Position numbers and translations under genes: made by a program. Shown in pieces: positions 46,318-54,239 of a stretch of DNA of 54,726 nucleotides; position 1 is the first letter of the stretch; each line of letters begins with the position of its first letter. Location of the stretch: contig JAIPGA010000006.1 in NCBI GenBank assembly GCA_021736445.1, forward strand, positions 1-54,726, given 5' to 3'. Under the pieces are notes generated by a model, which was not told the DNA's origin, searched no databases, and was given only the letters and a program-made list of their open reading frames with translations. This stretch comes from Synergistales bacterium. Lineage in GTDB: Bacteria; Synergistota; Synergistia; Synergistales; Aminiphilaceae.

Positions 46318-46404
46318 TGGTGCCGGGCGGGGGACTTGAACCCCCACGGGCACCTGCCCCCGGGATTTTAAGTCCCGTGCGTCTACCACTTCCGCCAGCC
46401 CGGC
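46318..46404 (-). tRNA. tRNA-Leu (anticodon TAA)
   Basis: 87 nt with encoded CCA and the long variable arm of a class II tRNA. Acceptor stem GCCGGGC/GCCCGGC, discriminator A, anticodon stem CGGGA/TCCCG with loop CTTAAAA (anticodon TAA), T-loop GGTTCAAGTCC. It reads UUA and UUG codons. Confidence 0.95.
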
Positions 46405-46417
46405 TTGGGATAACCTC

Positions 46418-46445
46418 ATTATAAGCGCACAGAGGCAGTCGTCAA
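46418..46445 (-). promoter_or_regulatory. Strong tRNA-Leu promoter
   Basis: On the minus strand: -35 TTGACG (46445-46440), 16-bp spacer, consensus -10 TATAAT (46423-46418). It lies in the gap downstream of the sigma-like gene. The rest of this gap (46446-46604) holds only a short GAGAGG/CCTCTC hairpin (46491-46507) and an 11-bp direct repeat (46469-46479 and 46597-46607). Confidence 0.75.
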
Positions 46446-46604
46446 GCGGGTTCGCGCACCGGTCGCCGGGAGGCGGTCACAGCGCTCCGAGAGAGGCTTT
46501 TCCTCTCGTCCCGTGTACTCCTCGAAGGCTTTCGGCGAAACGTCTCCGTCCTGCGTTCGTACCGAATGGAAAGGCAGGAGGGGGCATTGCGGGACAGGAG
46601 GCGG

Positions 46605-47114
46605 TCAGGATTCCCTCCAGAGCGCCCAGGCCTTGGTGCGGATACGGGAGAGGGCGTTTTCCATACGCTTGTAGGGCCACCCCAGCAGGCGCGCCGCCTG
46701 CGCACATCCCCCGGCGACACAGAAGGCATCCAGCGCCGCCGTCTCCAGCGGGGTCAGCCTTTCGAGCAACCGCTCGAAGAGATCGTTCCGTTCCACCACG
46801 TCCCAGATAGGGCGATCGTGCTCGGGCATGGTCTCCGGCTGCTCCCGATAGCGCCGGATCCGCCGGAGGTAGGAGATCATCCGGTTCCGAATGCAGCTGC
46901 AGGCAAAGCCGGCGAAGGAACCCCGCTCGGGGCGGAACCGCCCGATCCCGTTGTAGAGACCGATCATCCCCTCCTGGATCAGATCGTCCTTGAGATGGGC
47001 GTCCCCTCCGGCAAGGTCGCCGGCCTTCTTGCGGGCATAGGGGAGGAAGGCGATGAGGGCCTCCCGGGCATCAACGGGAGCGCCCCCCTCCCCCTGGTGT
47101 TCCTCGACACTCAT
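46605..47114 (-). CDS. Sigma-70 family RNA polymerase sigma factor (SigH-like)
   Basis: 169 residues. Region 2 is visible at about 25-85: FLPYARKKAG, DDLIQEGMIGLYNGIGRFRPERGSFAGFA and RNRMISYLRR, the pattern of sigma-H-type factors. Region 4 (about 115-165) has LTPLETAALDAF and a helix-turn-helix SQAAR-type segment (AQAARLLGWPYKRMENALSRIR). Region 3 is short or missing. It would direct RNA polymerase to an alternative promoter set. ATG 47114 overlaps the deoA stop by four bases (ATGA), an unusual partner. No anti-sigma gene is nearby. Confidence 0.85.
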   Translation of the reverse strand: MSVEEHQGEGGAPVDAREALIAFLPYARKKAGDLAGGDAHLKDDLIQEGMIGLYNGIGRFRPERGSFAGFACSCIRNRMISYLRRIRRYREQPETMPEHDRPIWDVVERNDLFERLLERLTPLETAALDAFCVAGGCAQAARLLGWPYKRMENALSRIRTKAWALWRES

Positions 47115-48427
47115 GATCCCACACGACCGAGCATCAGAGACGGGGCAGCGGCCCCGTCGCCGACGGTCCATGCATCTTCAAGCATGGCCAGGGCATCGTT
47201 CAGCCGACTTCCGTCGTTGTAGTAGAGCCGCAGCAGGGCATCATCCCTCGACACCGGATCGCCCACCTTGCGCAGCATGCGTATCCCCACGGCGTGGTCG
47301 ATGGGATCGTCGGTACGCTTCCGACCGCCGCCGAGATCGCGCACCGCACCGCCGATCCGTCGTCCGTCCAGCCGCAGGAGCGTTCCCTCCCGGTCCGACC
47401 TGATATCGTAGTACGAAGCGGCAAGCTCCATATGCTCCTCCGGACTGTCCAGCACGCGTCGTTCCACACCCTGGGCCTCCAGCATGGCGAGGAAACGGCG
47501 GTAGGCCTCCCCCGAATCGAGCACCCTGCGGCAGCGCTCCCTGGCGGTCTCCGGGGACGCGGCGTCGCCGTGGAGAAGGATCATCTCCGCGGCGAGCTCC
47601 AGGCAGAGCTCCCTCGTGTCGGCGGGCCCTCCACCCCGCAGCACCGCACAGGCCTCACGGACCTCGCAGGCGTTGCCCACCCACTCGCCAAGGGGCTGTT
47701 CCATCCCCGTAATGAGGGCGACGGCCCTCCTGTCCAGCCGCCGGGCAAGACCCACCAGCTGTTCGGCCAGTGTTCGGGCCTCCTCCGGGGTCTCCATGAA
47801 GGCGCCGCTGCCGCACTTGACATCGAAGACGAAGCCCGCCGAACCGCCGGCCATCTTCTTGCCGAGGATGCTGCTGCAGATCAGCGGGAGCGAGGGCACC
47901 GTTCCCGTGACATCCCGGAGAGCGTAGAAGATCCCCTCCGCCGGGGCCAGCTCGCCGGAATGGCCCGAGACGGCACATCCCAGCCTCTCCACCTGGGCGA
48001 CAAAGGTCTTCATGGAGAGATGGGCGTCGAAACCCGGGATCGACTCCAGCTTGTCCACCGTCCCGCCGGTAAAGCCAAGCCCCCGGCCGCTGAGTTTGGC
48101 CACGGGAACCCCACAGGCGGCGGCCAGCGGCGCGACAATCAGCGTGGTTTTGTCCCCCACGCCGCCGGTGCTGTGCTTGTCCATACAGCGCTGCCCGCCG
48201 GGAAAGGCCACCATGCTGCCCGACCGGGCCAGCGCGTCGGTGAAGGCCACCAGCTCCTCCGGTTCCATGCCCCGGAAATATACCGCCATCAACCAGGCCG
48301 CGATCTGATAGTCGGGGATCTCCTGCGCCCCGCAGGCACGGACGAAGTCCTGCAGTTCCGCTGTGCCGTGGGCCCTGCCGTCCCGTTTCGCCTCGACGAA
48401 GGCCAGCGGGTCACGCACCGTCTTCAC
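47111..48427 (-). CDS. deoA: Thymidine/pyrimidine-nucleoside phosphorylase
   Basis: 438 residues. It splits thymidine, deoxyuridine or uridine with phosphate in the cytoplasm. Signature: KHSTGGVGDKTTL (phosphate-binding), KLSGRGLGFTGGTVDKLESIPGF, CSSILGKKMAGGSAGFVFDVKCGSGAFM. It may be either the DeoA or the Pdp subclass. GTG 48427 overlaps the end of punA by 17 bases; GTG 48418 is a second option. It works with punA and the nucleoside importer in nucleoside catabolism. Confidence 0.92.
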   Translation of the reverse strand: MKTVRDPLAFVEAKRDGRAHGTAELQDFVRACGAQEIPDYQIAAWLMAVYFRGMEPEELVAFTDALARSGSMVAFPGGQRCMDKHSTGGVGDKTTLIVAPLAAACGVPVAKLSGRGLGFTGGTVDKLESIPGFDAHLSMKTFVAQVERLGCAVSGHSGELAPAEGIFYALRDVTGTVPSLPLICSSILGKKMAGGSAGFVFDVKCGSGAFMETPEEARTLAEQLVGLARRLDRRAVALITGMEQPLGEWVGNACEVREACAVLRGGGPADTRELCLELAAEMILLHGDAASPETARERCRRVLDSGEAYRRFLAMLEAQGVERRVLDSPEEHMELAASYYDIRSDREGTLLRLDGRRIGGAVRDLGGGRKRTDDPIDHAVGIRMLRKVGDPVSRDDALLRLYYNDGSRLNDALAMLEDAWTVGDGAAAPSLMLGRVGS

Positions 48428-49244
48428 CGAGCTTTCCGAGCATCGACGAGACAAGCCGCTGGAGCCGGTTCGCCGATCTGCCCACCTCGCGGAGCACCTC
48501 TTCGTGGCTCAGGGGGGTCCGGGAGATCCCGGCGGCGTAGTTGGCCACACAGGAGATGGCGCAGACCTTCATGCCCATATGGTTGGCCGCGATCACCTCC
48601 GGAACGGTGGACATCCCCACCGCATCGGCGCCGAGCATGCCGGCCATGCGGATCTCCGCAGGGGTCTCAAAGGAGGGGCCGCCAAAGGCCACATAGACCC
48701 CCTTTTTCAGCTGGATCCCCTGTTCTGCGGCGGTCTCCTCCGCCACAGCCTGCAGTCCGGGATCGTAGGCTGTAGACATGTCGGGGAAGCGGTCCCCCCA
48801 GGACGCCTCATTGGGCCCCACCAGCGGGTTCGCCCCCATGAGGTTGATATGATCCTTTATGAGCATCAGGTCCCCGGGGTTCAGTCCGCTGTGGATACCG
48901 CCGGAGGCGTTGGTGGCGATATAGACGGAGATCCCCAGCTGCCCCATGACACGTACGGGAAAGACAACCTCCTCCAGGCTGTACCCCTCGTAGGCGTGGG
49001 CCCTCCCCTGCATGGCGAGCACAGACACGCCCCCCAGTTCTCCCGCGATCAGCCGGCCCTCGTGGCCCGGAGCCGTGCTGTGCGGCCAGGCCGGGATCTC
49101 CTCGTAGGGCACCACCGTCGCCCCGGTGATGAAATCAGCCAGTCCGCCCAGGCCGGAGCCCAGAACCAGGCCCACCCTCGGTCGGGCCCCAATCCGTTCT
49201 TGCAGGAGCGAACAGGCCTTGTCTACCCTTGTTTTGCTCTCCAT
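48411..49244 (-). CDS. punA: Purine nucleoside phosphorylase (trimeric type)
   Basis: 277 residues. It phosphorolyses guanosine, inosine or deoxy forms. Family signs: GLVLGSGLGGLAD with the phosphate loop, HSTAPGHEGRLIAGELGG, MQGRAHAYEGYS, and NASGGIHSGLNPGDLMLIKDHIN, then the base-binding 'YVAFGGPSFETPAEIRMAG' and GADAVGMSTVPEV. It lies between xerD and deoA, an arrangement also found in Firmicutes. Confidence 0.93.
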   Translation of the reverse strand: MESKTRVDKACSLLQERIGARPRVGLVLGSGLGGLADFITGATVVPYEEIPAWPHSTAPGHEGRLIAGELGGVSVLAMQGRAHAYEGYSLEEVVFPVRVMGQLGISVYIATNASGGIHSGLNPGDLMLIKDHINLMGANPLVGPNEASWGDRFPDMSTAYDPGLQAVAEETAAEQGIQLKKGVYVAFGGPSFETPAEIRMAGMLGADAVGMSTVPEVIAANHMGMKVCAISCVANYAAGISRTPLSHEEVLREVGRSANRLQRLVSSMLGKLGEDGA

Positions 49245-49288
49245 GAAGCATGCACCACCTTTTTTGGTTATCGTTCCAGCAGCAGTTC

Positions 49289-50188
49289 CTACGCCCTGGG
49301 ATGACAGGCGTCAAAGACCCTGCGGGTCTCGTCGTCGAGATGGGTATACCGCTCCGTGGTCGCGATGGAGGCATGCCCCAGCATCTCCTGCAGCGTACGG
49401 AGATCCATGCCGCGGCGGAGCAGATGGGTGGCGAAGGAGTGACGCAGGATATGCGGGTAGAGCTTGCGCTCCGGCAGCCCCGCGGCCAGACCGCGTCGTT
49501 TGACCACCAGCCAGATATCCTCGCGCCCCATTGGGTTCCCCCGGCGCGACAGAAAGAGCTCCTTCCGTTCCTGGCGGTTCAGCCGCGGTCTCCCCTCTTC
49601 GGTGTAGCGCTTCGTCCGGCGCCGTACCTCGCCGACAAAGGGCAGCAGCCGCTCCTTCTGCCCCTTGCCGGCGGGCTTGATGGTGCCGTTCGCCCCGTCC
49701 AGCCGCGCCATGGTCAGCGACGCAAGCTCACTGGCCCGCAAGCCGCAACCGTAGGCAACCTCCAGCAGCGCCCTGTCTCTCAGGGAAAGGGGGTCCGAGC
49801 CTTCCACCGCATCGAGGAGGGTGGTCACCTCGGATTCGCTGAGCACCCTGGGGAGCGTCTTCCCCCGGTCGGGGAGGCGTGCCGCAAAGGGTTCGTCCTC
49901 GATGGCACCCTCTTCCGCAAGATAGCGGGCCCAGGAGCGCAGCGCAGCGAGATGCCGCTGGATACTGGCCTTGCCGTACTTGGCAGCGGCCAGCGAACGG
50001 GCATAGCCGGTCACCTGGGCCTCCCCGAGATCGTAGGGAGAGAGCCCACGGTCCGCACAGAAGGCGCACCAGCGGCGGAGATCGCTCTCGTAGGCCATCA
50101 GGGTGTTCCTGCTGCTGCCGCGCTCCATGGCGAGATAGTCGAGAAAGGCCGCCAGGGCCTCACTACAGCGCTCCATGGGGGTCACCAT
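49289..50188 (-). CDS. xerD: Tyrosine recombinase XerC/XerD
   Basis: 299 residues, the standard Xer length. The catalytic set is complete: Arg151 (GCGLRASEL), Lys175, His246 and Arg249 (HILRHSFATH), His272 (LGHAS) and the nucleophile Tyr281 (TERYTH). An N-terminal SAM-like domain (about 8-95) precedes. It resolves chromosome dimers at dif. It is probably the chromosomal Xer rather than a mobile-element integrase, given the housekeeping neighbours. ATG 50176 is an alternative start. No dif-like site was recognised nearby. Confidence 0.92.
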   Translation of the reverse strand: MVTPMERCSEALAAFLDYLAMERGSSRNTLMAYESDLRRWCAFCADRGLSPYDLGEAQVTGYARSLAAAKYGKASIQRHLAALRSWARYLAEEGAIEDEPFAARLPDRGKTLPRVLSESEVTTLLDAVEGSDPLSLRDRALLEVAYGCGLRASELASLTMARLDGANGTIKPAGKGQKERLLPFVGEVRRRTKRYTEEGRPRLNRQERKELFLSRRGNPMGREDIWLVVKRRGLAAGLPERKLYPHILRHSFATHLLRRGMDLRTLQEMLGHASIATTERYTHLDDETRRVFDACHPRA

Positions 50189-50202
50189 CTCTCAGCACAA
50201 GT

Positions 50203-50232
50203 CTGTAGGCGGGCCGCACGGCCCGCCTACAG
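50203..50232 (-). terminator. Perfect 13-bp hairpin between the NUDIX gene and xerD
   Basis: CTGTAGGCGGGCC (50203-50215) pairs exactly with 50220-50232 around a 4-base loop. On the minus strand ACTTGTG follows, not a T-run. It lies between two co-directional genes. Confidence 0.55.
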
Positions 50233-50270
50233 GATAGCATATGCAGCTGCCGCGGCATCGCGGAGATGGT

Positions 50271-50801
50271 TCAGCGCCGGCGGTTGCAGAGCAGCCAGAA
50301 CAGCGCCGTCAGTGTTTTGCCGTCCTCCACCGCATTCCGGGCGAGGAGCTGAGGGATCTCCTCCGAAGACACCCTGACGATGTCGATGAACTCGTCGTCG
50401 TCACCTTCCAGTGAGGAGCGTGTCAGGCCCTGCGCGTGGTAGAGAATCAGCAGCTCGTCGCTGAACCCCGGCGAGGTGTAGAACCGGGCGACCTCTTCCA
50501 GTTCGTCGGCGGCAAAGCCGATCTCCTCCTGCAGTTCCCGGTGGGCTGTCTCCCGCGGCTCTTCGCCCTCTTCCACGATGCCTGCGGGGACCTCCAGCAG
50601 CATCTTGCCCACCGGATACCGGAACTGCCGGACCAGAAAGATGTCGCCCCTTTCCGTCTCGGCCAGCACCCCCACCGCCGGAGCGTGTTCCACCACGGAA
50701 CGCTCGGCGGTCTTGCCGTTGGGCAGCGTCACCTCGTCGACACGGAGATTGACGATCCGACCCCTGTAGATCATATCGCTGGAGCGACAGGCTTCGTTCA
50801 T
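50271..50801 (-). CDS. NUDIX hydrolase (ADP-ribose pyrophosphatase type)
   Basis: 176 residues. The NUDIX box is GIVEEGEEPRETAHRELQEE followed by IGF (about 74-96), fully matching GX5EX7REUXEEXGU. The preceding YPVGKMLLEVPAG and following FYTSPGFSDELLILYHAQGL are typical of ADP-ribose pyrophosphatases (NudF/YqkG class). It cleaves ADP-ribose to AMP and ribose 5-phosphate. The ATG at 50801 follows GGAGAG. It sits 14 bases after the VOR gamma gene. Confidence 0.9.
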   Translation of the reverse strand: MNEACRSSDMIYRGRIVNLRVDEVTLPNGKTAERSVVEHAPAVGVLAETERGDIFLVRQFRYPVGKMLLEVPAGIVEEGEEPRETAHRELQEEIGFAADELEEVARFYTSPGFSDELLILYHAQGLTRSSLEGDDDEFIDIVRVSSEEIPQLLARNAVEDGKTLTALFWLLCNRRR

Positions 50802-50814
50802 GCTCTCTCCTTTG

Positions 50815-51372
50815 TCACGAGACGTGGCGTTTGCCGATCTCGCGGCCCCGGGCGTAGGCCTCCACATTGACCTCCAGCAGATGGGCCTTCTTGGCGCCGA
50901 GTTTCTCTTTGATGGTCTCCAGGCAGATCTCGGGATCCACAAGATCCGTGGCCTCGGCGAGCGCACCCAGGGTGATCACATTGGCCACCCTGCTGTTGCC
51001 GAGCTCGTTGGCGATGGAGCTCGCCTTAACGGGGACAATGGTGATGTCATCACGGGGGTTCTCGTACTCCACCAGATCCTGGTTGTACAGAAGCGTCCCG
51101 CCGGGCTTCACGCTGTCCACGAACTTGGCCAGCGACGGCTTGTTCATGATCACCAGCACGTCGGGGCTCTGCACCACCGGCGAGGCCACCTCCGCCTCGG
51201 AGACCACAACGGTGCAGTTGGCCGTTCCCCCGCGCATCTCCGGACCGTAGGAGGGAATCCATGTCACCTGGCGCTGTTGGTTCATGGCCGTGTAGGCCAC
51301 CAGCTGGCCAAGCGTCAACACCCCCTGGCCGCCGAACCCTGCAACGATAAGACTACGGAAAAAGGCTGCCAT
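50815..51372 (-). CDS. 2-oxoacid:ferredoxin oxidoreductase gamma subunit (VOR cluster)
   Basis: 185 residues of the OFOR gamma family: LIVAGFGGQGVLTLGQLVAY at the start and SYGPEMRGGTANCTVVVS. It is paralogous to korC at 24214 but shares only the family motifs. It completes the complex encoded just upstream. It is followed by the NUDIX gene. Confidence 0.88.
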   Translation of the reverse strand: MAAFFRSLIVAGFGGQGVLTLGQLVAYTAMNQQRQVTWIPSYGPEMRGGTANCTVVVSEAEVASPVVQSPDVLVIMNKPSLAKFVDSVKPGGTLLYNQDLVEYENPRDDITIVPVKASSIANELGNSRVANVITLGALAEATDLVDPEICLETIKEKLGAKKAHLLEVNVEAYARGREIGKRHVS

Positions 51373-51384
51373 GCGTATCCCCCC

Positions 51385-52131
51385 TTACTCCTCAGGCTGC
51401 TTGAATTCCCCAAGCGGATAGTAGGGAATCATGTTCTCAATAAGCCACTTCTTGGCGTCCACAGGCCGCATGCCCCAGTTGGTGGGACAGGTGGAGAGCA
51501 CCTCCACCATCGAGAAGCCCCGGTCGTCGATCTGCACCTGGAAGGCCTTCTTGATGGCCTGCTTGGCCTTGGTGATGTACTTGGGCTCCGCCACGGTCAC
51601 CCGGGCGATATAGCCGGGAGCCGCCAGCGTCGCCAGCATCTCGCACATCCGCATAGGATAGCCGTGGGCCTTGGGATCCCGGCCCCTGGGCGAGGTGGTG
51701 GTCTTCTGGTCCAGCAGGGTGGTCGGGGCCATCTGGCCGCCGGTCATCCCGTAGATGGCGTTGTTGATGAAGATCACGGAGATCCGCTCGCCGCGGTTGG
51801 CGGCATGGATGATCTCCGCCGTTCCTATGGAGGCCAGGTCGCCGTCGCCCTGGTAGGTGAAGCCGATCATATCGGGACGGACCCGCTTGATGCCCGTCGC
51901 CACTGCAGGAGCCCGCCCGTGGGCCGCTTCGCACATGTCCGTGTCGATGTAGTTGTAGACAAAGACCGAGCAGCCTACGGGGGCTACGCCGAAGGTCCGT
52001 TCCTGGATTCCCAGCTCGTCGATCACCTCGGCGATGATCCGGTGCACCGTGCCGTGCATGCAGCCCGGGCAGTAGTGCGTCGCCACGTCATAGAGCGCCC
52101 TGGGACGTTCGAAGATCCTGGTTTCCGCCAT
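51385..52131 (-). CDS. 2-oxoacid:ferredoxin oxidoreductase beta subunit, thiamine-diphosphate binding (VOR cluster)
   Basis: 248 residues. Cys21 and Cys24 (YCPGCMHG) and Cys54 (PVGCSVF) are [4Fe-4S] ligands, with a late Cys in LSTCPTNWG. The ThDP motif spans GDGDLASIG to [11 protein letters not shown]. It works with the alpha, gamma and ferredoxin subunits around it. The ATG at 52131 shares one base with the alpha stop (TGATG). Confidence 0.92.
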   Translation of the reverse strand: MAETRIFERPRALYDVATHYCPGCMHGTVHRIIAEVIDELGIQERTFGVAPVGCSVFVYNYIDTDMCEAAHGRAPAVATGIKRVRPDMIGFTYQGDGDLASIGTAEIIHAANRGERISVIFINNAIYGMTGGQMAPTTLLDQKTTTSPRGRDPKAHGYPMRMCEMLATLAAPGYIARVTVAEPKYITKAKQAIKKAFQVQIDDRGFSMVEVLSTCPTNWGMRPVDAKKWLIENMIPYYPLGEFKQPEE

Positions 52132-53204
52132 CAGGCACACCCCCTTTCCCGTGCCAGCTCCGTCAGTTTCTCGGTGATCTCCTCCACCTGCGGCGGGTGC
52201 CCCCCGGAATGCCCGAAGAAGGAGACGGGGATGTCGTGTCCCACGCCGAGCTTCACATCCTCGATCATCTGGCCGCAGTTCATCTCCACCGTCAGGATCG
52301 CCTTCACGCTCTCCGGCAGTGTCTCGAAGGTCTCATAGGGGAAGGGATAGACCGTGATGGGCCTGACCAGCCCCACCTTGACCCCCTGTTCGCGCAGGGT
52401 GTCCACACTGGAGCGGGCGATCCGGGCCGTGGTGCCGAAGGCGGCGACGACAAGCTCGGCATCGTCGAGGCGATAGGTCTCCACGCGGATCTCCTCATCG
52501 CGCATCCGCCGGTATTTCGCCTGCAGCTTCTCGTTGTGCTCGTCCAGCTCGTCGGGATCGAGGTGGACACTCTCCACCAGGGAACGCCCGCCCCGTTCCT
52601 TCATGTAGCCGATGGCCCACTCCCTCTTGTCGGGCAGATCCATGGGTTCGGGCTTGCGGAACTCCACAGCCTCCATCATCTGGCCCATAAACCCGTCGGC
52701 CAGGACCATCACGGGGTTGCGGTACTTCTCGGCGAGATCGAAGGCGAGCATGGTGAGATCCAGGCCCTCCTGCAGCGTGCTGGGCGCCAGGACCAGCAGG
52801 TGGTAGTCGCCGTGCCCCCCGCCCTTGGTGGCCTGCAGGTAGTCGGCCTGCCCGGGGAGGATCCCGCCCAGTCCCGGTCCGCCGCGCACCATGTTGATCA
52901 GCACGCAGGGCACCTCGGCACCGGCGATATAGCTGATTCCTTCGGACATCAGGGAAATCCCGGGACTCGACGAGGAGGTCATGATCCGCTCTCCCGTCGC
53001 CCCGGCACCCATCAGCATGTTGATCGCGGCAACCTCGCTCTCGGCCTGCAGGTAGACGCCGCCCACCTCGGGCAACCGGCGGGACATGTATTCGGGCAGC
53101 TCGTTCTGCGGGGTGATGGGATACCCGAAGAAATGCCGGCACCCCGCCTGTACGGCTGCTTCCGCAAGCGCTTCGTTCCCTTTCATGAGCACTCGATCAC
53201 TCAT
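52131..53204 (-). CDS. vorB: 3-methyl-2-oxobutanoate:ferredoxin oxidoreductase alpha subunit (VorB-type)
   Basis: 357 residues. [75 protein letters not shown] and KGGGHGDYH match the VorB-type alpha used for branched-chain 2-oxoacids. These differ from the KorA-type alpha in the first cluster. It would form acyl-CoA from oxoacids of Val, Leu and Ile and reduce ferredoxin. Substrate assignment is family-based. Confidence 0.9.
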   Translation of the reverse strand: MSDRVLMKGNEALAEAAVQAGCRHFFGYPITPQNELPEYMSRRLPEVGGVYLQAESEVAAINMLMGAGATGERIMTSSSSPGISLMSEGISYIAGAEVPCVLINMVRGGPGLGGILPGQADYLQATKGGGHGDYHLLVLAPSTLQEGLDLTMLAFDLAEKYRNPVMVLADGFMGQMMEAVEFRKPEPMDLPDKREWAIGYMKERGGRSLVESVHLDPDELDEHNEKLQAKYRRMRDEEIRVETYRLDDAELVVAAFGTTARIARSSVDTLREQGVKVGLVRPITVYPFPYETFETLPESVKAILTVEMNCGQMIEDVKLGVGHDIPVSFFGHSGGHPPQVEEITEKLTELARERGCA

Positions 53205-53275
53205 CGATGGTTACACCTCCTCCGAAACCACGGGGCGCGCCTGGGCACCCCGAACACCGTTCCCATCCAGTCTGC

Positions 53276-53494
53276 CTACTCCTCGTCGTCACGATAGACC
53301 TCGATGGCCACATCGGGACAGGTAAGCGCACACATCCTGCAGGCGATGCAGCCCTCCTTGAACTGCTCCACCGGCCTGTATCCCCGGCTGTTGATCCGTT
53401 CCGAGATCCGGAGAACCCCCGAAGGGCAGACCTCCACACAGAGTCCGCAGCTTTTGCACCGTTCCTCGTTCACCCTGATGTGTCCCTTGGGCAA
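53276..53494 (-). CDS. Ferredoxin-like subunit of the VOR complex, 2x[4Fe-4S]
   Basis: 72 residues with Cys13/16/19/23 and Cys49/52/55/59 in two CxxCxxCxxxCP motifs. It begins MPKGHIRVNEERC when TTG 53494 is read, with AAGGGG eight bases upstream; GTG 53503 would abut the ribosome site. It precedes vorB by 71 bases and overlaps the end of the P-loop ATPase gene by a few bases if the upstream start is used. Confidence 0.87.
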   Translation of the reverse strand: MPKGHIRVNEERCKSCGLCVEVCPSGVLRISERINSRGYRPVEQFKEGCIACRMCALTCPDVAIEVYRDDEE

Positions 53495-53495
53495 A

Positions 53496-54239
53496 TCACT
53501 CACCCCTTTCCCATGGCAATAGAACGTACCGCGCGAGCGGCCAGAGGGGGACCCCATCCACTTCCGTCCCCAACTCTTCCTCTACCGCAGGCCAGCATGT
53601 TTCGCCGACTCCCGCAAACAAAAGGGGAAGCGACAGCTCAGCCGCCGCTTCCCCTGCCACTGCTATGCCGGACCGGATGATATCCGTTCCGGTCTGCTCC
53701 ATAATATGGGCATTGCTGATGAGTCCCGTCGGCTCGAGCCCCGTCCGGGCCGCTACGGAACGGACGAAATCCACCACCGGCTCCGGCCGGGTCGTCCCGG
53801 TCCGGGCCGCATTGACCACCACAAGCAGCGAATAGCCCGCCTCCTCCATGTACGGCCGCAGCTGGGTCAGCGCCAGCGTCCCCCGCTGACCACCGCCGAT
53901 ATCGAGGAACACCCGTCTGGGGCCCGCCACCAGCGAAGGCAACCGCGACGGGATGAGGGGCAGATCGGACCACCGGGCGTTCCCCTCGGTGCTGATCACC
54001 TCCAGCCCCTTGTCCTCCAGCTTCGTTTCGATACTCCGGAGACTGAAATAGGGGTTGATGATGTCCGCATCGACGAGAGAAGAGGGCCCTCCCAGATCGG
54101 CAAACACCGCAGCGAGATTGACAAGCCATTCGGTCTTGCCCGAGCCGAGTGCCCCGATCAGGGCGATGCTCTTGCCCAGTGCCTGCGGACCAGTCTGGAG
54201 CTTCTCGATCAGTGCCGTGCGTCGTTCCTGTGGCTGCAT
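53496..54239 (-). CDS. P-loop ATPase of the MinD/CbiA-like class, function unknown
   Basis: 247 residues. P-loop GALGSGKTE at 29-37, a candidate switch/Walker-B-like FLDIGGGQRG near residue 112, and SLVDADIINPYFSLRS near 56, which resembles the deviant P-loop nucleotide-binding families of MinD and dethiobiotin/cobyrinate synthases. There is no membrane segment. It overlaps fmt by 31 bases at its start and sits just before the VOR ferredoxin gene, suggesting a link to the complex (assembly or ferredoxin loading), which is inference. Confidence 0.7.
   Translation of the reverse strand: MQPQERRTALIEKLQTGPQALGKSIALIGALGSGKTEWLVNLAAVFADLGGPSSLVDADIINPYFSLRSIETKLEDKGLEVISTEGNARWSDLPLIPSRLPSLVAGPRRVFLDIGGGQRGTLALTQLRPYMEEAGYSLLVVVNAARTGTTRPEPVVDFVRSVAARTGLEPTGLISNAHIMEQTGTDIIRSGIAVAGEAAAELSLPLLFAGVGETCWPAVEEELGTEVDGVPLWPLARYVLLPWERGE

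Noticed and set aside
46250-46371. Plus-strand short frame with AGGAGGAAGG before an ATG (MARQRKARR...)
   Set aside because: It runs antisense through the tRNA-Leu terminator and tRNA; the purine-rich stretch is probably chance.
49289-50188. Tyrosine recombinase as an integrase marking a genomic island
   Set aside because: Its length, full catalytic set and housekeeping neighbours fit chromosomal XerD; no attachment repeats or phage genes adjoin.
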